Assembly (NCBI GenBank): GCA_024762795.1
Contig: JANTGS010000002.1
Location: forward strand, 1-64,000
DNA from: Flavobacteriaceae bacterium
Lineage (GTDB): Bacteria > Bacteroidota > Bacteroidia > Flavobacteriales > Flavobacteriaceae
Direction of reading: 5' to 3'
DNA length: 64,000 nucleotides
In this document: piece after piece, positions 53,139 to 62,623 of the stretch
Numbering within the stretch: the stretch's first letter is position 1
Layout of the letters: each line of letters opens with the position of its first letter
Made by a program: the position numbers and the translations under genes
The notes under the pieces: model-generated
Databases searched by the model: none
Told to the model about the DNA's origin: nothing
What the model saw: the letters and a program-made list of their open reading frames with translations, nothing else

Positions 53139-54179
53139 ATGAAAGATAAAAAAGATATTCGGGCTTTGTCTAAAGACCAGTTACGGGATTTCTTTATTGC
53201 AAACGGCGATAAGGCATTCCGGGGTAATCAGGTGTATGAGTGGTTGTGGAACAAAGGAGCACATTCCTTTGAATCGATGACCAATGTTTCAAAAGATACC
53301 CGTAAAATGCTGGAAGAACATTTTGTGATCAATCACATAGAGGTTGATAAAATGCAGCAATCTTCTGACGGAACGGTTAAAAATGCCATCAAATTACACG
53401 ATTCGCTCATTGTTGAGTCGGTTATGATTCCTTCTCAAAAAAGAAGTACGGCTTGTGTATCCAGCCAGGTTGGTTGCAGTCTTAACTGCACTTTTTGTGC
53501 TACGGCACGATTAAAGAGAATGCGTAACCTGAATCCTGATGAAATCTATGATCAGGTAGTTTCCATCGATCAGCAAAGCAGATTGTTTGAGGGCCATCCG
53601 CTGACCAACATTGTTTTTATGGGAATGGGAGAGCCACTGCTGAATTATGACAATGTGATGAAAGCTATTGATATGATCATATCTGATGAAGGTCTCGGGA
53701 TGTCGCCCAGGCGAATTACCCTTTCAACAGTTGGCCTGCCAAAGATGATTAAACAATTGGCTGATGATGAAGTGAAATTCAATCTGGCCGTGTCACTGCA
53801 TTCAGCTATTGATGAGGTAAGATCGAAAATGATGCCTGTAAATAAATCACATAATCTTACTGAATTACTGGAGTCGTTAAAGTACTGGTATTCAAAAACT
53901 TCAAAAAGAATTACTTTTGAATATGTGGTATGGAAGGGGATCAATGATAAGAAAAAGGATATTGACGCCTTAGTTGAATATTGTAAAAGAGTTCCATCCA
54001 AGGTCAATTTGATAGAATACAATGCCATTGATAATGGAGATTTTCAACAGGCCGATCCCAAAGCGATCGAATATTATGTCAGGGAGCTCGAAAGAAATGA
54101 TATTACAGTAAATGTACGGCGAAGCAGGGGAAAGGATATTGATGCCGCCTGCGGACAATTAGCCAATAAAAGCAGTTAA
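53139..54179 (+). CDS. rlmN: 23S rRNA (A2503-C2)/tRNA (A37-C2) methyltransferase RlmN
   Basis: The protein has 346 residues. The radical SAM motif CSLNCTFCATA and the strand CVSSQVGC precede it. Later segments FMGMGEPLLNYDNVMKAIDM and LAVSLHSAIDEVRSKMMPVN, and RRSRGKDIDAACGQL with the methyl-carrying cysteine near the end, define RlmN. It methylates A2503 of 23S rRNA and A37 of some tRNAs. Both neighbours, queA and rlmN, concern RNA modification. Confidence 0.95.
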   Translation: MKDKKDIRALSKDQLRDFFIANGDKAFRGNQVYEWLWNKGAHSFESMTNVSKDTRKMLEEHFVINHIEVDKMQQSSDGTVKNAIKLHDSLIVESVMIPSQKRSTACVSSQVGCSLNCTFCATARLKRMRNLNPDEIYDQVVSIDQQSRLFEGHPLTNIVFMGMGEPLLNYDNVMKAIDMIISDEGLGMSPRRITLSTVGLPKMIKQLADDEVKFNLAVSLHSAIDEVRSKMMPVNKSHNLTELLESLKYWYSKTSKRITFEYVVWKGINDKKKDIDALVEYCKRVPSKVNLIEYNAIDNGDFQQADPKAIEYYVRELERNDITVNVRRSRGKDIDAACGQLANKSS

Positions 54180-54187
54180 TCCAAAAT

Positions 54188-54218
54188 AAAAAAACCGATG
54201 TTCAACATCGGTTTTTTT
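54188..54218. terminator. Bidirectional terminator between rlmN and atpG
   Basis: The stem ACCGATG/CATCGGT with A and T tracts (54188-54200 / 54206-54218) and TTCAA loop lies between convergent rlmN and atpG and can stop both transcripts. Confidence 0.88.
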
Positions 54219-54241
54219 ATAAATCTTATCCAGGTATTTTT

Positions 54242-55105
54242 CTATCCCTTTAATGCCTCTGCACCTCCAACAATTTCAAGGATCTCATTGGTAATAGCCG
54301 ATTGACGGGCTTTGTTGTATTGTAACAGAAGTTCATCTCTAAGTTCTGTTGCATTATCGGTAGCCTTGTGCATGGCAGTCATCCTTGCGCCGTGTTCAGA
54401 AGCAAAAGAATCACGAAGGGCTTTAAATAATTGGGTTTTTAATGATTTTGGCAACAGATTATGAATGATCTTCTTTTCTGAAGGTTCGAAAATAAAATCG
54501 GTTGTATTAGTCTGATCCTCATCAACCGGAGGAACAATGGGCAGGAATTGTTCTTCAGTTATGATTTGAGTTGCAGCATTTTTAAATTTATTATACACCA
54601 AAACAATTCTGTCAAAATTCCCGTCGGTAAACTGATCCATCAAATCCTGAGCCAGTACACTTACATTTTCATAGGTCAGCTTATCAAAAATATTGCTTTC
54701 ATTTCTAAAAATATTATGGGTTTTAGAAAGGATATCATTTCCTTTTTTACCTATGGTTAGCACAGAAACATCACTGCCTGCGTATTTGGTATCGATCAAT
54801 TCAAGGCTATGTTTAATAATATTAGAATTAAAAGCACCACAGAGTCCTCTGTTCGAAGTTATGGCAACGATCAGCACTTTTTTAGGCTGTCTTTGTACGG
54901 TAAAGGCACTTCCATCATTAACATCGAGAGAAGAGCTCAAACGCTGGATCAATTCGGTTAACTTATTTGAATAAGGCCGCATCTCCACAATAGCTTTCTG
55001 AGCTTTTTTTAATTTGGCTGCAGATACCATTTTCATGGCGCTTGTAATTTGCATCGTTGATCCGATGGAAGCTATTCTGTTACGTATTTCTTTTAAGTTT
55101 GCCAT
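54242..55105 (-). CDS. atpG: F1 ATP synthase gamma subunit
   Basis: The protein has 287 residues. The N-terminal helix has EIRNRIASIGSTMQITSAMK followed by MVSAAKLKKAQ. The C-terminal ALRDSFASEHGARMTAMHKA followed by TDNATELRDELLLQYNKARQ is the rotor-shaft signature. It is the last gene of the minus-strand ATP synthase operon. beta (atpD) and epsilon (atpC) genes are not in this cluster, which is the usual split found in Flavobacteria. Confidence 0.95.
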   Translation of the reverse strand: MANLKEIRNRIASIGSTMQITSAMKMVSAAKLKKAQKAIVEMRPYSNKLTELIQRLSSSLDVNDGSAFTVQRQPKKVLIVAITSNRGLCGAFNSNIIKHSLELIDTKYAGSDVSVLTIGKKGNDILSKTHNIFRNESNIFDKLTYENVSVLAQDLMDQFTDGNFDRIVLVYNKFKNAATQIITEEQFLPIVPPVDEDQTNTTDFIFEPSEKKIIHNLLPKSLKTQLFKALRDSFASEHGARMTAMHKATDNATELRDELLLQYNKARQSAITNEILEIVGGAEALKG

Positions 55106-55224
55106 TTTTCTGTACTAATCCCTTCGGTAAAATGAAGGCTTTTGTTGTTTATTCTTTTTGTCAAAAATATCTTTCCTTTCAAAGGAAATTATAGGTCAAT
55201 TTTATAAATTCAGTGATTACTGAA

Positions 55225-56805
55225 TTATGCTTTATAGTTTGTAGCGAGTTCCTGGGCTACTTTAGTTAAAACCTCGATGGCTTCATCTGTAAGTTTACCG
55301 GATTTAAGTACATTCATGATATCTGCATGTTTGTTTTTCAGAAACTCAATAAAATTAATTTCAAAATCTTTTACTTTTTCAACAGGAACATCCCTAAGCA
55401 GGTTTTTAGATCCTGCAAAGATAATAGCAACCTGATCTTCAACTCTGTACGGGTCATTTTGAGCCTGTTTCAGAATCTCAACATTACGTCTTCCTTTTTC
55501 AATCACGTTTAAGGTTGCAGCATCAAGATCGGAACCGAATTTAGCGAAAGCTTCCAGTTCCCTGAACTGAGCCTGATCCAGTTTTAGAGTACCGGCAACT
55601 TTTTTCATGGCCTTGATCTGTGCATTTCCACCTACACGTGATACAGAAATACCCACATTAATAGCCGGACGAACACCCGAGTTAAATAAGTCTGTTTCCA
55701 GGAAGATCTGACCGTCAGTGATTGAGATTACGTTGGTTGGGATATAAGCAGAAACATCTCCAGCCTGAGTTTCGATAATTGGAAGGGCAGTGAGTGAGCC
55801 TCCACCTTTTACCTTACCTTTTAAAGAATCGGGAACATCATTCATTTTTTCAGCAATTGAATCTTCCCCGATAATCTTGGCAGAACGTTCCAGTAATCTT
55901 GAGTGCAGATAGAAAACGTCACCAGGGTAAGCTTCACGTCCCGGTGGGCGACGAAGCAGCAAGGAAACCTCACGATAGGCAACAGCTTGTTTCGACAGAT
56001 CATCGTAAATGATCAGAGCAGGACGACCGGTATCTCTAAAATATTCTCCTATGGCTGCACCCGAAAACGGAGCGTAGAACTGCATAGGAGCAGCATCTGA
56101 AGCATTTGCAGCGACAATAGAGGTATAAGCAAGAGCACCTTTTTCCTCAAGTATATTAGCAATATTGGCAATGGTTGATCCTTTTTGTCCGATGGCTACA
56201 TAGATACAGTAAACAGGTTCTCCTGCATCATAAAATTCTTTTTGATTGATAATGGTGTCAATGGCAACGGTTGTTTTACCGGTTTGGCGGTCACCAATAA
56301 TCAATTCACGTTGTCCTCTACCAATTGGGATCATCGCATCGATTGCTTTGATACCGGTTTGTAAAGGCTGGGTTACAGGTTCACGGAAGATTACCCCCGG
56401 AGCTTTTCTTTCCAAAGGCATTTCAAAGGTTTCTCCTTCAATAGGGCCTTTTCCATCAATAGGTTGTCCCAGTGTGTCTACCACACGTCCGAGGATCCCC
56501 TCACCCACATTGATAGAAGCAATTCTTTTGGTTCGTTTAACAATGGCTCCTTCTTTGATAGCTGTTGATTCCCCTAAAAGCACAACTCCCACGTTGTCTT
56601 CTTCTAAGTTCAGTACAATACCTTCCAATCCGCCTTCAAAAGAAAGCAATTCGCCGTATTGCGCATTGGATAAACCATAAACACGGGCAATACCGTCTCC
56701 TACCTGTAAAACAGTTCCCACTTCATCCAAAGAGGCTTTGCCTTCAAATCCTGTAAGTTGTTCTTTTAAAATTGCTGAAATTTCAGCCGGTTTTATTGTT
56801 GCCAT
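55225..56805 (-). CDS. atpA: F1 ATP synthase alpha subunit
   Basis: The protein has 526 residues. The P-loop is [33 protein letters not shown] and [20 protein letters not shown] precede the family signature [14 protein letters not shown]. It is the non-catalytic nucleotide-binding subunit of F1. The 119-base gap to atpG is longer than other gaps in the operon. Confidence 0.97.
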   Translation of the reverse strand: MATIKPAEISAILKEQLTGFEGKASLDEVGTVLQVGDGIARVYGLSNAQYGELLSFEGGLEGIVLNLEEDNVGVVLLGESTAIKEGAIVKRTKRIASINVGEGILGRVVDTLGQPIDGKGPIEGETFEMPLERKAPGVIFREPVTQPLQTGIKAIDAMIPIGRGQRELIIGDRQTGKTTVAIDTIINQKEFYDAGEPVYCIYVAIGQKGSTIANIANILEEKGALAYTSIVAANASDAAPMQFYAPFSGAAIGEYFRDTGRPALIIYDDLSKQAVAYREVSLLLRRPPGREAYPGDVFYLHSRLLERSAKIIGEDSIAEKMNDVPDSLKGKVKGGGSLTALPIIETQAGDVSAYIPTNVISITDGQIFLETDLFNSGVRPAINVGISVSRVGGNAQIKAMKKVAGTLKLDQAQFRELEAFAKFGSDLDAATLNVIEKGRRNVEILKQAQNDPYRVEDQVAIIFAGSKNLLRDVPVEKVKDFEINFIEFLKNKHADIMNVLKSGKLTDEAIEVLTKVAQELATNYKA

Positions 56806-56823
56806 ATTATTTATTGTTGTCGT

Positions 56824-57384
56824 TTAATTAAGTTTTGAAATGTATTGATTATCACTAAAATCTTCCATCACTGAGTTTAGAAGTCCGGTTACACTTGAAT
56901 CGAGTTGCTGATCTCCAACGCGCAGGATATAACCTCCAACGATAGTGGGATCAACAATATTTTTTACGGTAATCTCTTTGCCTACAAGCTCAGTTACCTT
57001 TTTTAAGAATTCTTTTTCCAGGTCTTTGCTTAAAGGAACTGCAGTTGTTACCAGTGCAGTTTCAATACCCTTAAGGTAATCGTAAATTAATACGTACTCC
57101 TTGGCTACGGGTTCCAGAAGTTCTATTCTGCCGTTCTCAATGAGCAAACTGATCACTTTTTCGGTAAGTGGATTTACTTTTTTACCAAAGATTTCGGTCA
57201 GAACAGATCTTTTTACTGATGATCTGATCACAGGGCTTTTTAGCATAACCTGCAGATCTTTACTTTCAGAAATAGCTTTACTGATCATGATCATATCTTT
57301 ATTGATCTTCTCGGCAATGCCTTTATCCTTAGCCAGATCCAGGGTTGCTCTTGCGTAACGTAGTGCAGCTCTTGTTCCTTTCAT
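56824..57384 (-). CDS. atpH: F1 ATP synthase delta subunit
   Basis: The protein has 186 residues. The N-terminal six-helix domain begins GTRAALRYARATLDLAKDKG. The C-terminal segment LVGKEITVKNIVDPTIVGGY followed by ILRVGDQQLDSSV is the OSCP/delta signature. It links F1 to the stator b subunit. A gap of 18 bases to atpA and 5 to atpF indicates one operon. Confidence 0.94.
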   Translation of the reverse strand: MKGTRAALRYARATLDLAKDKGIAEKINKDMIMISKAISESKDLQVMLKSPVIRSSVKRSVLTEIFGKKVNPLTEKVISLLIENGRIELLEPVAKEYVLIYDYLKGIETALVTTAVPLSKDLEKEFLKKVTELVGKEITVKNIVDPTIVGGYILRVGDQQLDSSVTGLLNSVMEDFSDNQYISKLN

Positions 57385-57389
57385 TAATA

Positions 57390-57890
57390 TTATTTTAAAG
57401 TGGCCTCATCCAGCATCTTTTTGATCAGATCCAATTGCTGATCTTTTGCGGACAATTCTTTTTTAATTACTTTCTCGGCTATTTCCACTGAGAGTTCTGC
57501 CACATGATTTTTTAAATCTGTAATTGCAGATTGTTTTTCCAGTTCGATACTGTTTTTGGCCATTTCAATCATATTGTTGGCCTGAATTTTAGCTTCATCT
57601 TTAGCTTCGGTAATCAGCTTGTCTTTGATGTCCCGGGCTTCTTTCAGCATGGCTTCTCTTTCGGCACGGGCTTCTTTTAAGATCTTCTCGTTGCCGGCTT
57701 TTAATTCAGCCATTTCTTCACGGGCTTTTTCAGCTTGCTCCAAAGCTTCCTTAATACCTTCTTCTCTTGAATTTACAGCATCCAGAATAGGTTTCCAGGC
57801 ATATTTGGTTAAAAGCCATAAAAGGAGAATAAACAGCAGGATCTGCCAGAAAAATAGTCCAAATGAAAAATCATTAATTAGTTTATCCAT
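57390..57890 (-). CDS. atpF: Fo ATP synthase subunit b
   Basis: The protein has 166 residues. One N-terminal membrane helix (about residues 12-30, FWQILLFILLLWLLTKYAW) is followed by PILDAVNSREEGIKEAL and a long charged helix of the peripheral stalk. It is the standard b subunit. Confidence 0.94.
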   Translation of the reverse strand: MDKLINDFSFGLFFWQILLFILLLWLLTKYAWKPILDAVNSREEGIKEALEQAEKAREEMAELKAGNEKILKEARAEREAMLKEARDIKDKLITEAKDEAKIQANNMIEMAKNSIELEKQSAITDLKNHVAELSVEIAEKVIKKELSAKDQQLDLIKKMLDEATLK

Positions 57891-57971
57891 AATTTTAATA
57901 TATGATCATTTTTTGTTAAATTTTGAATTAAATAATAGCTATAACCAACCGTTATAGCTATTATTGGTTTT

Positions 57972-58166
57972 TTAGCCTACGAATAATGCGGCAAAGGCAA
58001 TACCTTCAATCAACGCTGCTGCTATCAACATCGCTGTTTGGATCTTACCAAAGGCTTCAGGCTGGCGTGCAATGGCGTCCATTGCTGAACCACCAATTCT
58101 ACCGATACCGATACCGGCACCAATTACAATTAAACCTGCACCTACAATAGTTGGAATATCTCCCAT
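57972..58166 (-). CDS. atpE: Fo ATP synthase subunit c
   Basis: The protein has 64 residues, as in other Flavobacteria. It has two membrane helices with the polar loop ARQPEAFGKI. The ion-binding glutamate lies in LIEGIAF. The residue after it is glycine, not the serine or threonine typical of sodium-binding rings, so a proton-driven ring is likely. Confidence 0.95.
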   Translation of the reverse strand: MGDIPTIVGAGLIVIGAGIGIGRIGGSAMDAIARQPEAFGKIQTAMLIAAALIEGIAFAALFVG

Positions 58167-58199
58167 AATATATATAAATTAATAATTAAACATTCAATA

Positions 58200-59282
58200 T
58201 TAATGTGCTTCTTCATGTTCATGCTCTTCTACAGCAAAGCCGAAGTACAGGGCAGATAACATGGTGAAAATATATGCTTGTAACAGAGCTACCAGTAATT
58301 CCAGAATTGAAAGGACAAATGCCAGTAAAAATGTTAAACTACCTCCTACCCAATTCTTAAAAATAAAAACCAATCCGATAATACTCATCAAAACTACGTG
58401 CCCTGCCATAATATTTGCATACAAACGTATCATTAAGGCAAAAGGCTTGATAAATACACCGATCAGTTCGATAGGGGCCAAAATAATTTTCATGGGCCAG
58501 GGTACACCGGGCATCCAGAAAATATGTTTCCAGTAATTTTTGTTTCCGGAAAATTGAGTAATGATAAAAGTTAATAGCGCTAAAGCCAGAGTTATAGCAA
58601 TGTTTCCGGTAATATTTACTGATAAAGGAGTTAAACCAAATAAGTTTGCAAACCATATAAAGAAAAATATAGTCAGCAAAAAGGGCATATACTTTTTATA
58701 ATGTTCTTCACCAATATTTGGTATAGCAATATCATCTCTGATAAATAAAATTATGGGTTCAAAAAATCTACCGATACCTGTGGCAATAGATCCTTTGGAT
58801 AAAGATTTAGCTAAACTACTAAAAAGTAAAAACATGAGTAAACCTATAACCATAATCATAAAAACATTTTTGGTTATAGAGAAATCCAGGGGTTTTTCGT
58901 TCTCAGGATGTCCATGTTCATTTAACTCTAATTCTCCTTCTGCATTGGTCTTGTATATTTTATTATGATAAAGTTTATAGTAATTGCCTTTACTTTCCAC
59001 AATTTCTTCACCATGATGAAATTTAGATGCTGAGAACATATGAAGACCATTATCCCATAAGATCACCGGTAGGGAAAATCCATAGTATTTACCGGTTTCA
59101 CTGTCGTGAAAAAAAGTAAATTCATGAGAATCCTGGATGTGATGGTAAACAGCTTCTTTTATTTCGGCTTTTGCTTCGGCTTTTTCGTCAACACTTTCAA
59201 CTTTTTCATGCTGTGCAAAAGAATTTACAGTAAAAAGAAATATAAAAAATGTAAGGAATTTTATTAAAAACTTACTTTGCAT
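58200..59282 (-). CDS. atpB: Fo ATP synthase subunit a with periplasmic N-terminal extension
   Basis: The protein has 360 residues. A signal-peptide-like start (about 1-24, ending NSFAQ) and a charged N-terminal domain of some 120 residues, including a stretch rich in Glu and His, precede the five-helix core, a pattern seen in Bacteroidetes. The core has LTPLSVNITGNIAITLALAL and KPFALMIRLYANIMAGHVVL with the essential arginine, then LVALLQAYIFTMLSALYFG. It forms the proton channel with the c ring. Confidence 0.95.
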   Translation of the reverse strand: MQSKFLIKFLTFFIFLFTVNSFAQHEKVESVDEKAEAKAEIKEAVYHHIQDSHEFTFFHDSETGKYYGFSLPVILWDNGLHMFSASKFHHGEEIVESKGNYYKLYHNKIYKTNAEGELELNEHGHPENEKPLDFSITKNVFMIMVIGLLMFLLFSSLAKSLSKGSIATGIGRFFEPIILFIRDDIAIPNIGEEHYKKYMPFLLTIFFFIWFANLFGLTPLSVNITGNIAITLALALLTFIITQFSGNKNYWKHIFWMPGVPWPMKIILAPIELIGVFIKPFALMIRLYANIMAGHVVLMSIIGLVFIFKNWVGGSLTFLLAFVLSILELLVALLQAYIFTMLSALYFGFAVEEHEHEEAH

Positions 59283-59356
59283 ATGCTACAATTTAATTCG
59301 CCTATAATATAGCTGCAAATGTAATATTTTTATTTAGATATAAAAATTGGAAAATT

Positions 59357-59734
59357 TTATTTTTTTATGATTTTGATAATACCTAATGTTTCAAATATCA
59401 GGCATATAACATAAGGAACAAAAAAAGCAGCAAATTCTATAATTTGAATTTTACCATCGAAATGATAATTAGGGTAAAAAACGATAAAAAAGACCAGGAA
59501 CTTTATAAAACTCCCCGCCATAAAGAAGAAACCCAGATAATTAGGATATTTATTTCTCGAAAAAAAGAGAAGGGTATAGATCACCACAGCCAGTAAATAA
59601 TTTACAAGATATGCCTTTATGATCTGGTTATCAAACAACGGTAAGTGATTAAAATGCAGAGCAGCCGTGTGTAATAAAAACACAACAGATAAAGAGATCA
59701 GGAGATAAAAGATAAAACGGCCAACAGGTTTCAT
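59357..59734 (-). CDS. DUF6168-type four-helix membrane protein in ATP synthase operon
   Basis: The protein has 125 residues with four predicted membrane helices (about 6-25, 40-58, 67-84 and 98-118). This size and position between atpZ and atpB fits DUF6168 proteins of Flavobacteria. It may replace AtpI, the helper of c-ring assembly, but no direct evidence is in the sequence. Confidence 0.7.
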   Translation of the reverse strand: MKPVGRFIFYLLISLSVVFLLHTAALHFNHLPLFDNQIIKAYLVNYLLAVVIYTLLFFSRNKYPNYLGFFFMAGSFIKFLVFFIVFYPNYHFDGKIQIIEFAAFFVPYVICLIFETLGIIKIIKK

Positions 59735-59742
59735 TCTTAAAA

Positions 59743-59961
59743 CTATTTATTGATATTCTTTACCTGCTTAAGAAGATTGTAAAACGAAATAATTACACCG
59801 AGAATCGTTAGAATTATTGTGTAAATATTATTTTCATTAGGATATTTCTGATCAAGCCATTTACCAAAATAAGCTGCCAGAAAAATGGTGATTCCCATTT
59901 GCAGGCCGGCACCCGTTAAGCGAATATATTTGTTAAGCGGTTTTTTTGGCTTTTGCTCCAT
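59743..59961 (-). CDS. atpZ: AtpZ/AtpI-like small membrane protein
   Basis: The protein has 72 residues. Two membrane helices (about 16-34 and 46-63) with GAGLQMGITIFLAAYFGKWL followed by DQKYPNENNIYTIILTILGV match AtpZ/AtpI-family proteins (DUF3290-free, Flavobacteria type). It may aid ATP synthase assembly or cation uptake. Its start lies 29 bases inside the 3' end of the bactofilin gene, and later Met codons would remove the first helix, so the overlap seems real. Confidence 0.8.
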   Translation of the reverse strand: MEQKPKKPLNKYIRLTGAGLQMGITIFLAAYFGKWLDQKYPNENNIYTIILTILGVIISFYNLLKQVKNINK

Positions 59962-60331
59962 TTTGATTGATATTTTTTACGGCTCCTTTCATGCTGCAGG
60001 AAGCATTGAATTCGGCTCCCGGTTCAACGGATAATTTTTCAAGAATCACATCACCGGTAATATGGGCGGTTTCTTTTAATGATAATAATTGATCAACGAT
60101 GAGTTTGCCTGAAAAAGCACCCTCAATATCGGCATTGACACATTCAATGGTGCCGTTTACAAAACCATCCTTACCAATAATTACCCGGCCTTTTGATTTG
60201 ATATTCCCTTCAATCTTTCCATCAATTCTAAAGTCGCCATCTGAAGATATATCCCCTGTTAATAAGGTATTCTTTCCTATAATATTGATCTCTGATAATG
60301 GTTGTGCTACCCCTCTTTTTTCGCTAAACAT
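59933..60331 (-). CDS. Bactofilin (polymer-forming cytoskeletal protein)
   Basis: The protein has 132 residues. The central beta-helix repeat region (about 20-110) runs DFRIDGKIEGNIKSKGRVII, GKDGFVNGTIECVNADIEGA and GDVILEKLSVEPGAEFNASC. Bactofilins polymerise without nucleotides and act in cell shape or as scaffolds at the membrane. It sits 4 bases after the sprE-like gene and overlaps atpZ, so it links a secretion gene to the ATP synthase operon. Confidence 0.9.
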   Translation of the reverse strand: MFSEKRGVAQPLSEINIIGKNTLLTGDISSDGDFRIDGKIEGNIKSKGRVIIGKDGFVNGTIECVNADIEGAFSGKLIVDQLLSLKETAHITGDVILEKLSVEPGAEFNASCSMKGAVKNINQNGAKAKKTA

Positions 60332-60335
60332 CTCT

Positions 60336-62540
60336 TTAATCTTTTTTTGTGGTTAATGTATTTAATTTTTTAATTGCTTTTTCAGCCAGTTTGCTTTCGT
60401 CGGTATTCGGGAAGTTGATCATGATATCATTCAACATCTTGTTACCCGCTTCAGTATTTCCTTTTTTAACTGCGATAAAGGCTTTTAACAGTTCGATCTT
60501 GGGTTCAATATCGGTGCCTTCATGATGTTTAATTTCATTAAGGCTGTAAAGCGCATAATCGTAATCACCTTCTTTATAGCAAACAAATGCATTTTTATAA
60601 ATATATTCGGGGGAGTCTTCCTGAAAACTGTTTTTGGCAACAAACCCGGGATTTTTTATGATCTGGGCATACCTACTCTCAGGATAATTATTAACGATTT
60701 CTTTCTTGTATTTATTGCTCAGTTCTGAATTAAAATTTTCATAGCATCTGAATAGATGATATTTAACCGGTAAGATCAGATTGGGGTTGGGATTAGCATT
60801 CAGATATTTTTCGAAGTTCTGTGCAGCGATCTCATAATCTCTAAACTGCTCCTTATAAATCAAACCCAAATTGTAATAAGCATTGTTGCGTAAATCTGTT
60901 AAACTGTCTAGCTGTGATTGCTCTTTTGGGATACTGCTAAGATAAAAATCGATATTATACCGCTGGGAATCATCGGCTGCGCTGATCTCTTTTGCAGGAG
61001 GTTCGCTGTTTTTGCCTATCTGTTGTCCGGAAAAGATCCAGTTATCCTTTAAAGCGCGGTTTCCAAATTTTCTTTTGAACTCCTGCATTCCAAAACTTGC
61101 AACCTGAACATTGTAAAAATAGAATTTTCCGCTGTTTGCATTCTGTTTGGAGCCTACGGCATTAATATCCGTATTCCCTGCCGTTAGTTGTTGTTGCTCT
61201 TCAATAATCTTTTTCTGTTCATCAACTTCTTTTAAGTGGGTGATATAACCTTCAAAAAATTGTTTCTGTTCAAAGGGCTCCATCGTGGCCAGCCTGAGGA
61301 TGCTGTCGTTGGTCCTAAGAACATTTTCGTAATAGATCACTTCTTCCAGACTCTTGTTTTTCGCTGTGATATGCCTGATCCTTTTGGTATTCTTGTCAAC
61401 ATTGGTAATTTGCAAAACGCTGTCGTAATAAGCTCCTGCAGTGATATAATTGCCCTCATTAAAAAAAAGATTACCCAGTTGTTCATAGGATAAACTTTTT
61501 TGATAAGGTTTTTTGGTATTGGTTTTGATCGATTCTTTAAAAAAATTCACAGCATTATCTTTATTTCCCTGTTGAAAGGCAATCAGTCCGGCCTGATAGT
61601 AAAGTTCGTCAAAATAGGGTTTATTTTCATGGTCTTTGGCCAGATCTTTTAAAGCAAAGATTATAGCTTCGGTACTGTCTTTATCGGTATAATTTTTGGC
61701 GCGTTCTATTTGCGCATGAACCCTGTATTTATGGGGTACTTTTTTTAGATATAATAAAGATTCAAAGGCCATATTGGAAGAATCGATCTTATTTTCTTCC
61801 CGGTAGATCTGTCCGAGAATAAACATATTTCTCGAGCTCTGTACCGGATCTTTAAAGTAATAGGTTGCCAGTTTTAACTGATCGATCACATGTTGTGTAC
61901 TGTCTAACTGCGTGTAGGCCATAGCCAGGGCAGTATGTGCCTTTTCGATGGTTTCTTCTGGCAACTCAACCTTTTTTATGATATTTTGAAGTGTTTCTAT
62001 GGCGAGTCGCTCGTTTTGTATCCGTATATTCGATTTGGCCCTCCAGATCTTCAGGTCATAATACAGATCGGCATTAGGGTATTTTTCTATAGCATAGGAA
62101 AAAGCTTCCAGTGCGGGTACAAAACGTTGCATGTAGTATCTTGATCTTCCCAGTAAAAAATAGGCATCATCGATCTGGTTATTGCGTTCCAGATCATCGA
62201 TAATCATCGAGTGTTTCTGAATAGCTTTCACCGCTTTTTCCTCTGCTTTTTCAAAATTCTGTGTTACCGGATTTGCTGTCTGTGCCTGTCCGGGCATCGG
62301 GATTTCATCTTCTATCTTAAGCGGTTCAATGGGAAGGCGTTCCCAGTAATTGTCCTCATAAGTTTCGTCGAGTATTTTTTTGGCTTCACTAAAGGCTTCA
62401 TCTCCATTAAAAAGCACATTGAATTTGGCATTCATTTCATGAAATCCACGATTTACGAAAGAATCTTTTTTAGTTGAACAACTAAAGAAAATAAAGAAGA
62501 TGCCTGTAAAAAAAATATATTTTCGAATCCCTCTCTTCAA
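60336..62540 (-). CDS. sprE: SprE/PorW-like TPR lipoprotein (type IX secretion/gliding)
   Basis: The protein has 734 residues. A lipoprotein signal ends in FFSCSTKK with the lipid-anchor cysteine near residue 21. The protein is built of TPR-like helical repeats, e.g. DDAYFLLGRSRYYMQRFVPA followed by LEAFSYAI, YYQAGLIAFQQGNKDNAVNF and YYNLGLIYKEQFRDYEIAAQ. The N-terminal HEMNAKFNVLFNGDEAFSEA matches the SprE/PorW pattern. Its position upstream of bactofilin and the atp genes is the usual place in Flavobacteria. PorW is thought to bind and stabilise the PorK-N part of the type IX system. Confidence 0.8.
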   Translation of the reverse strand: MKRGIRKYIFFTGIFFIFFSCSTKKDSFVNRGFHEMNAKFNVLFNGDEAFSEAKKILDETYEDNYWERLPIEPLKIEDEIPMPGQAQTANPVTQNFEKAEEKAVKAIQKHSMIIDDLERNNQIDDAYFLLGRSRYYMQRFVPALEAFSYAIEKYPNADLYYDLKIWRAKSNIRIQNERLAIETLQNIIKKVELPEETIEKAHTALAMAYTQLDSTQHVIDQLKLATYYFKDPVQSSRNMFILGQIYREENKIDSSNMAFESLLYLKKVPHKYRVHAQIERAKNYTDKDSTEAIIFALKDLAKDHENKPYFDELYYQAGLIAFQQGNKDNAVNFFKESIKTNTKKPYQKSLSYEQLGNLFFNEGNYITAGAYYDSVLQITNVDKNTKRIRHITAKNKSLEEVIYYENVLRTNDSILRLATMEPFEQKQFFEGYITHLKEVDEQKKIIEEQQQLTAGNTDINAVGSKQNANSGKFYFYNVQVASFGMQEFKRKFGNRALKDNWIFSGQQIGKNSEPPAKEISAADDSQRYNIDFYLSSIPKEQSQLDSLTDLRNNAYYNLGLIYKEQFRDYEIAAQNFEKYLNANPNPNLILPVKYHLFRCYENFNSELSNKYKKEIVNNYPESRYAQIIKNPGFVAKNSFQEDSPEYIYKNAFVCYKEGDYDYALYSLNEIKHHEGTDIEPKIELLKAFIAVKKGNTEAGNKMLNDIMINFPNTDESKLAEKAIKKLNTLTTKKD

Positions 62541-62623
62541 AATGTTACCGGTTGGGTTTTTAAAACTTTTTATTAAATGATCATTGTTTTGGGGATGTAA
62601 AAGTACAAATAAAATAAAATACT

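Noticed and set aside
56246..56680. 144-residue plus-strand frame
   Set aside because: Fully opposite atpA, whose protein is unmistakable, so the frame is a shadow.
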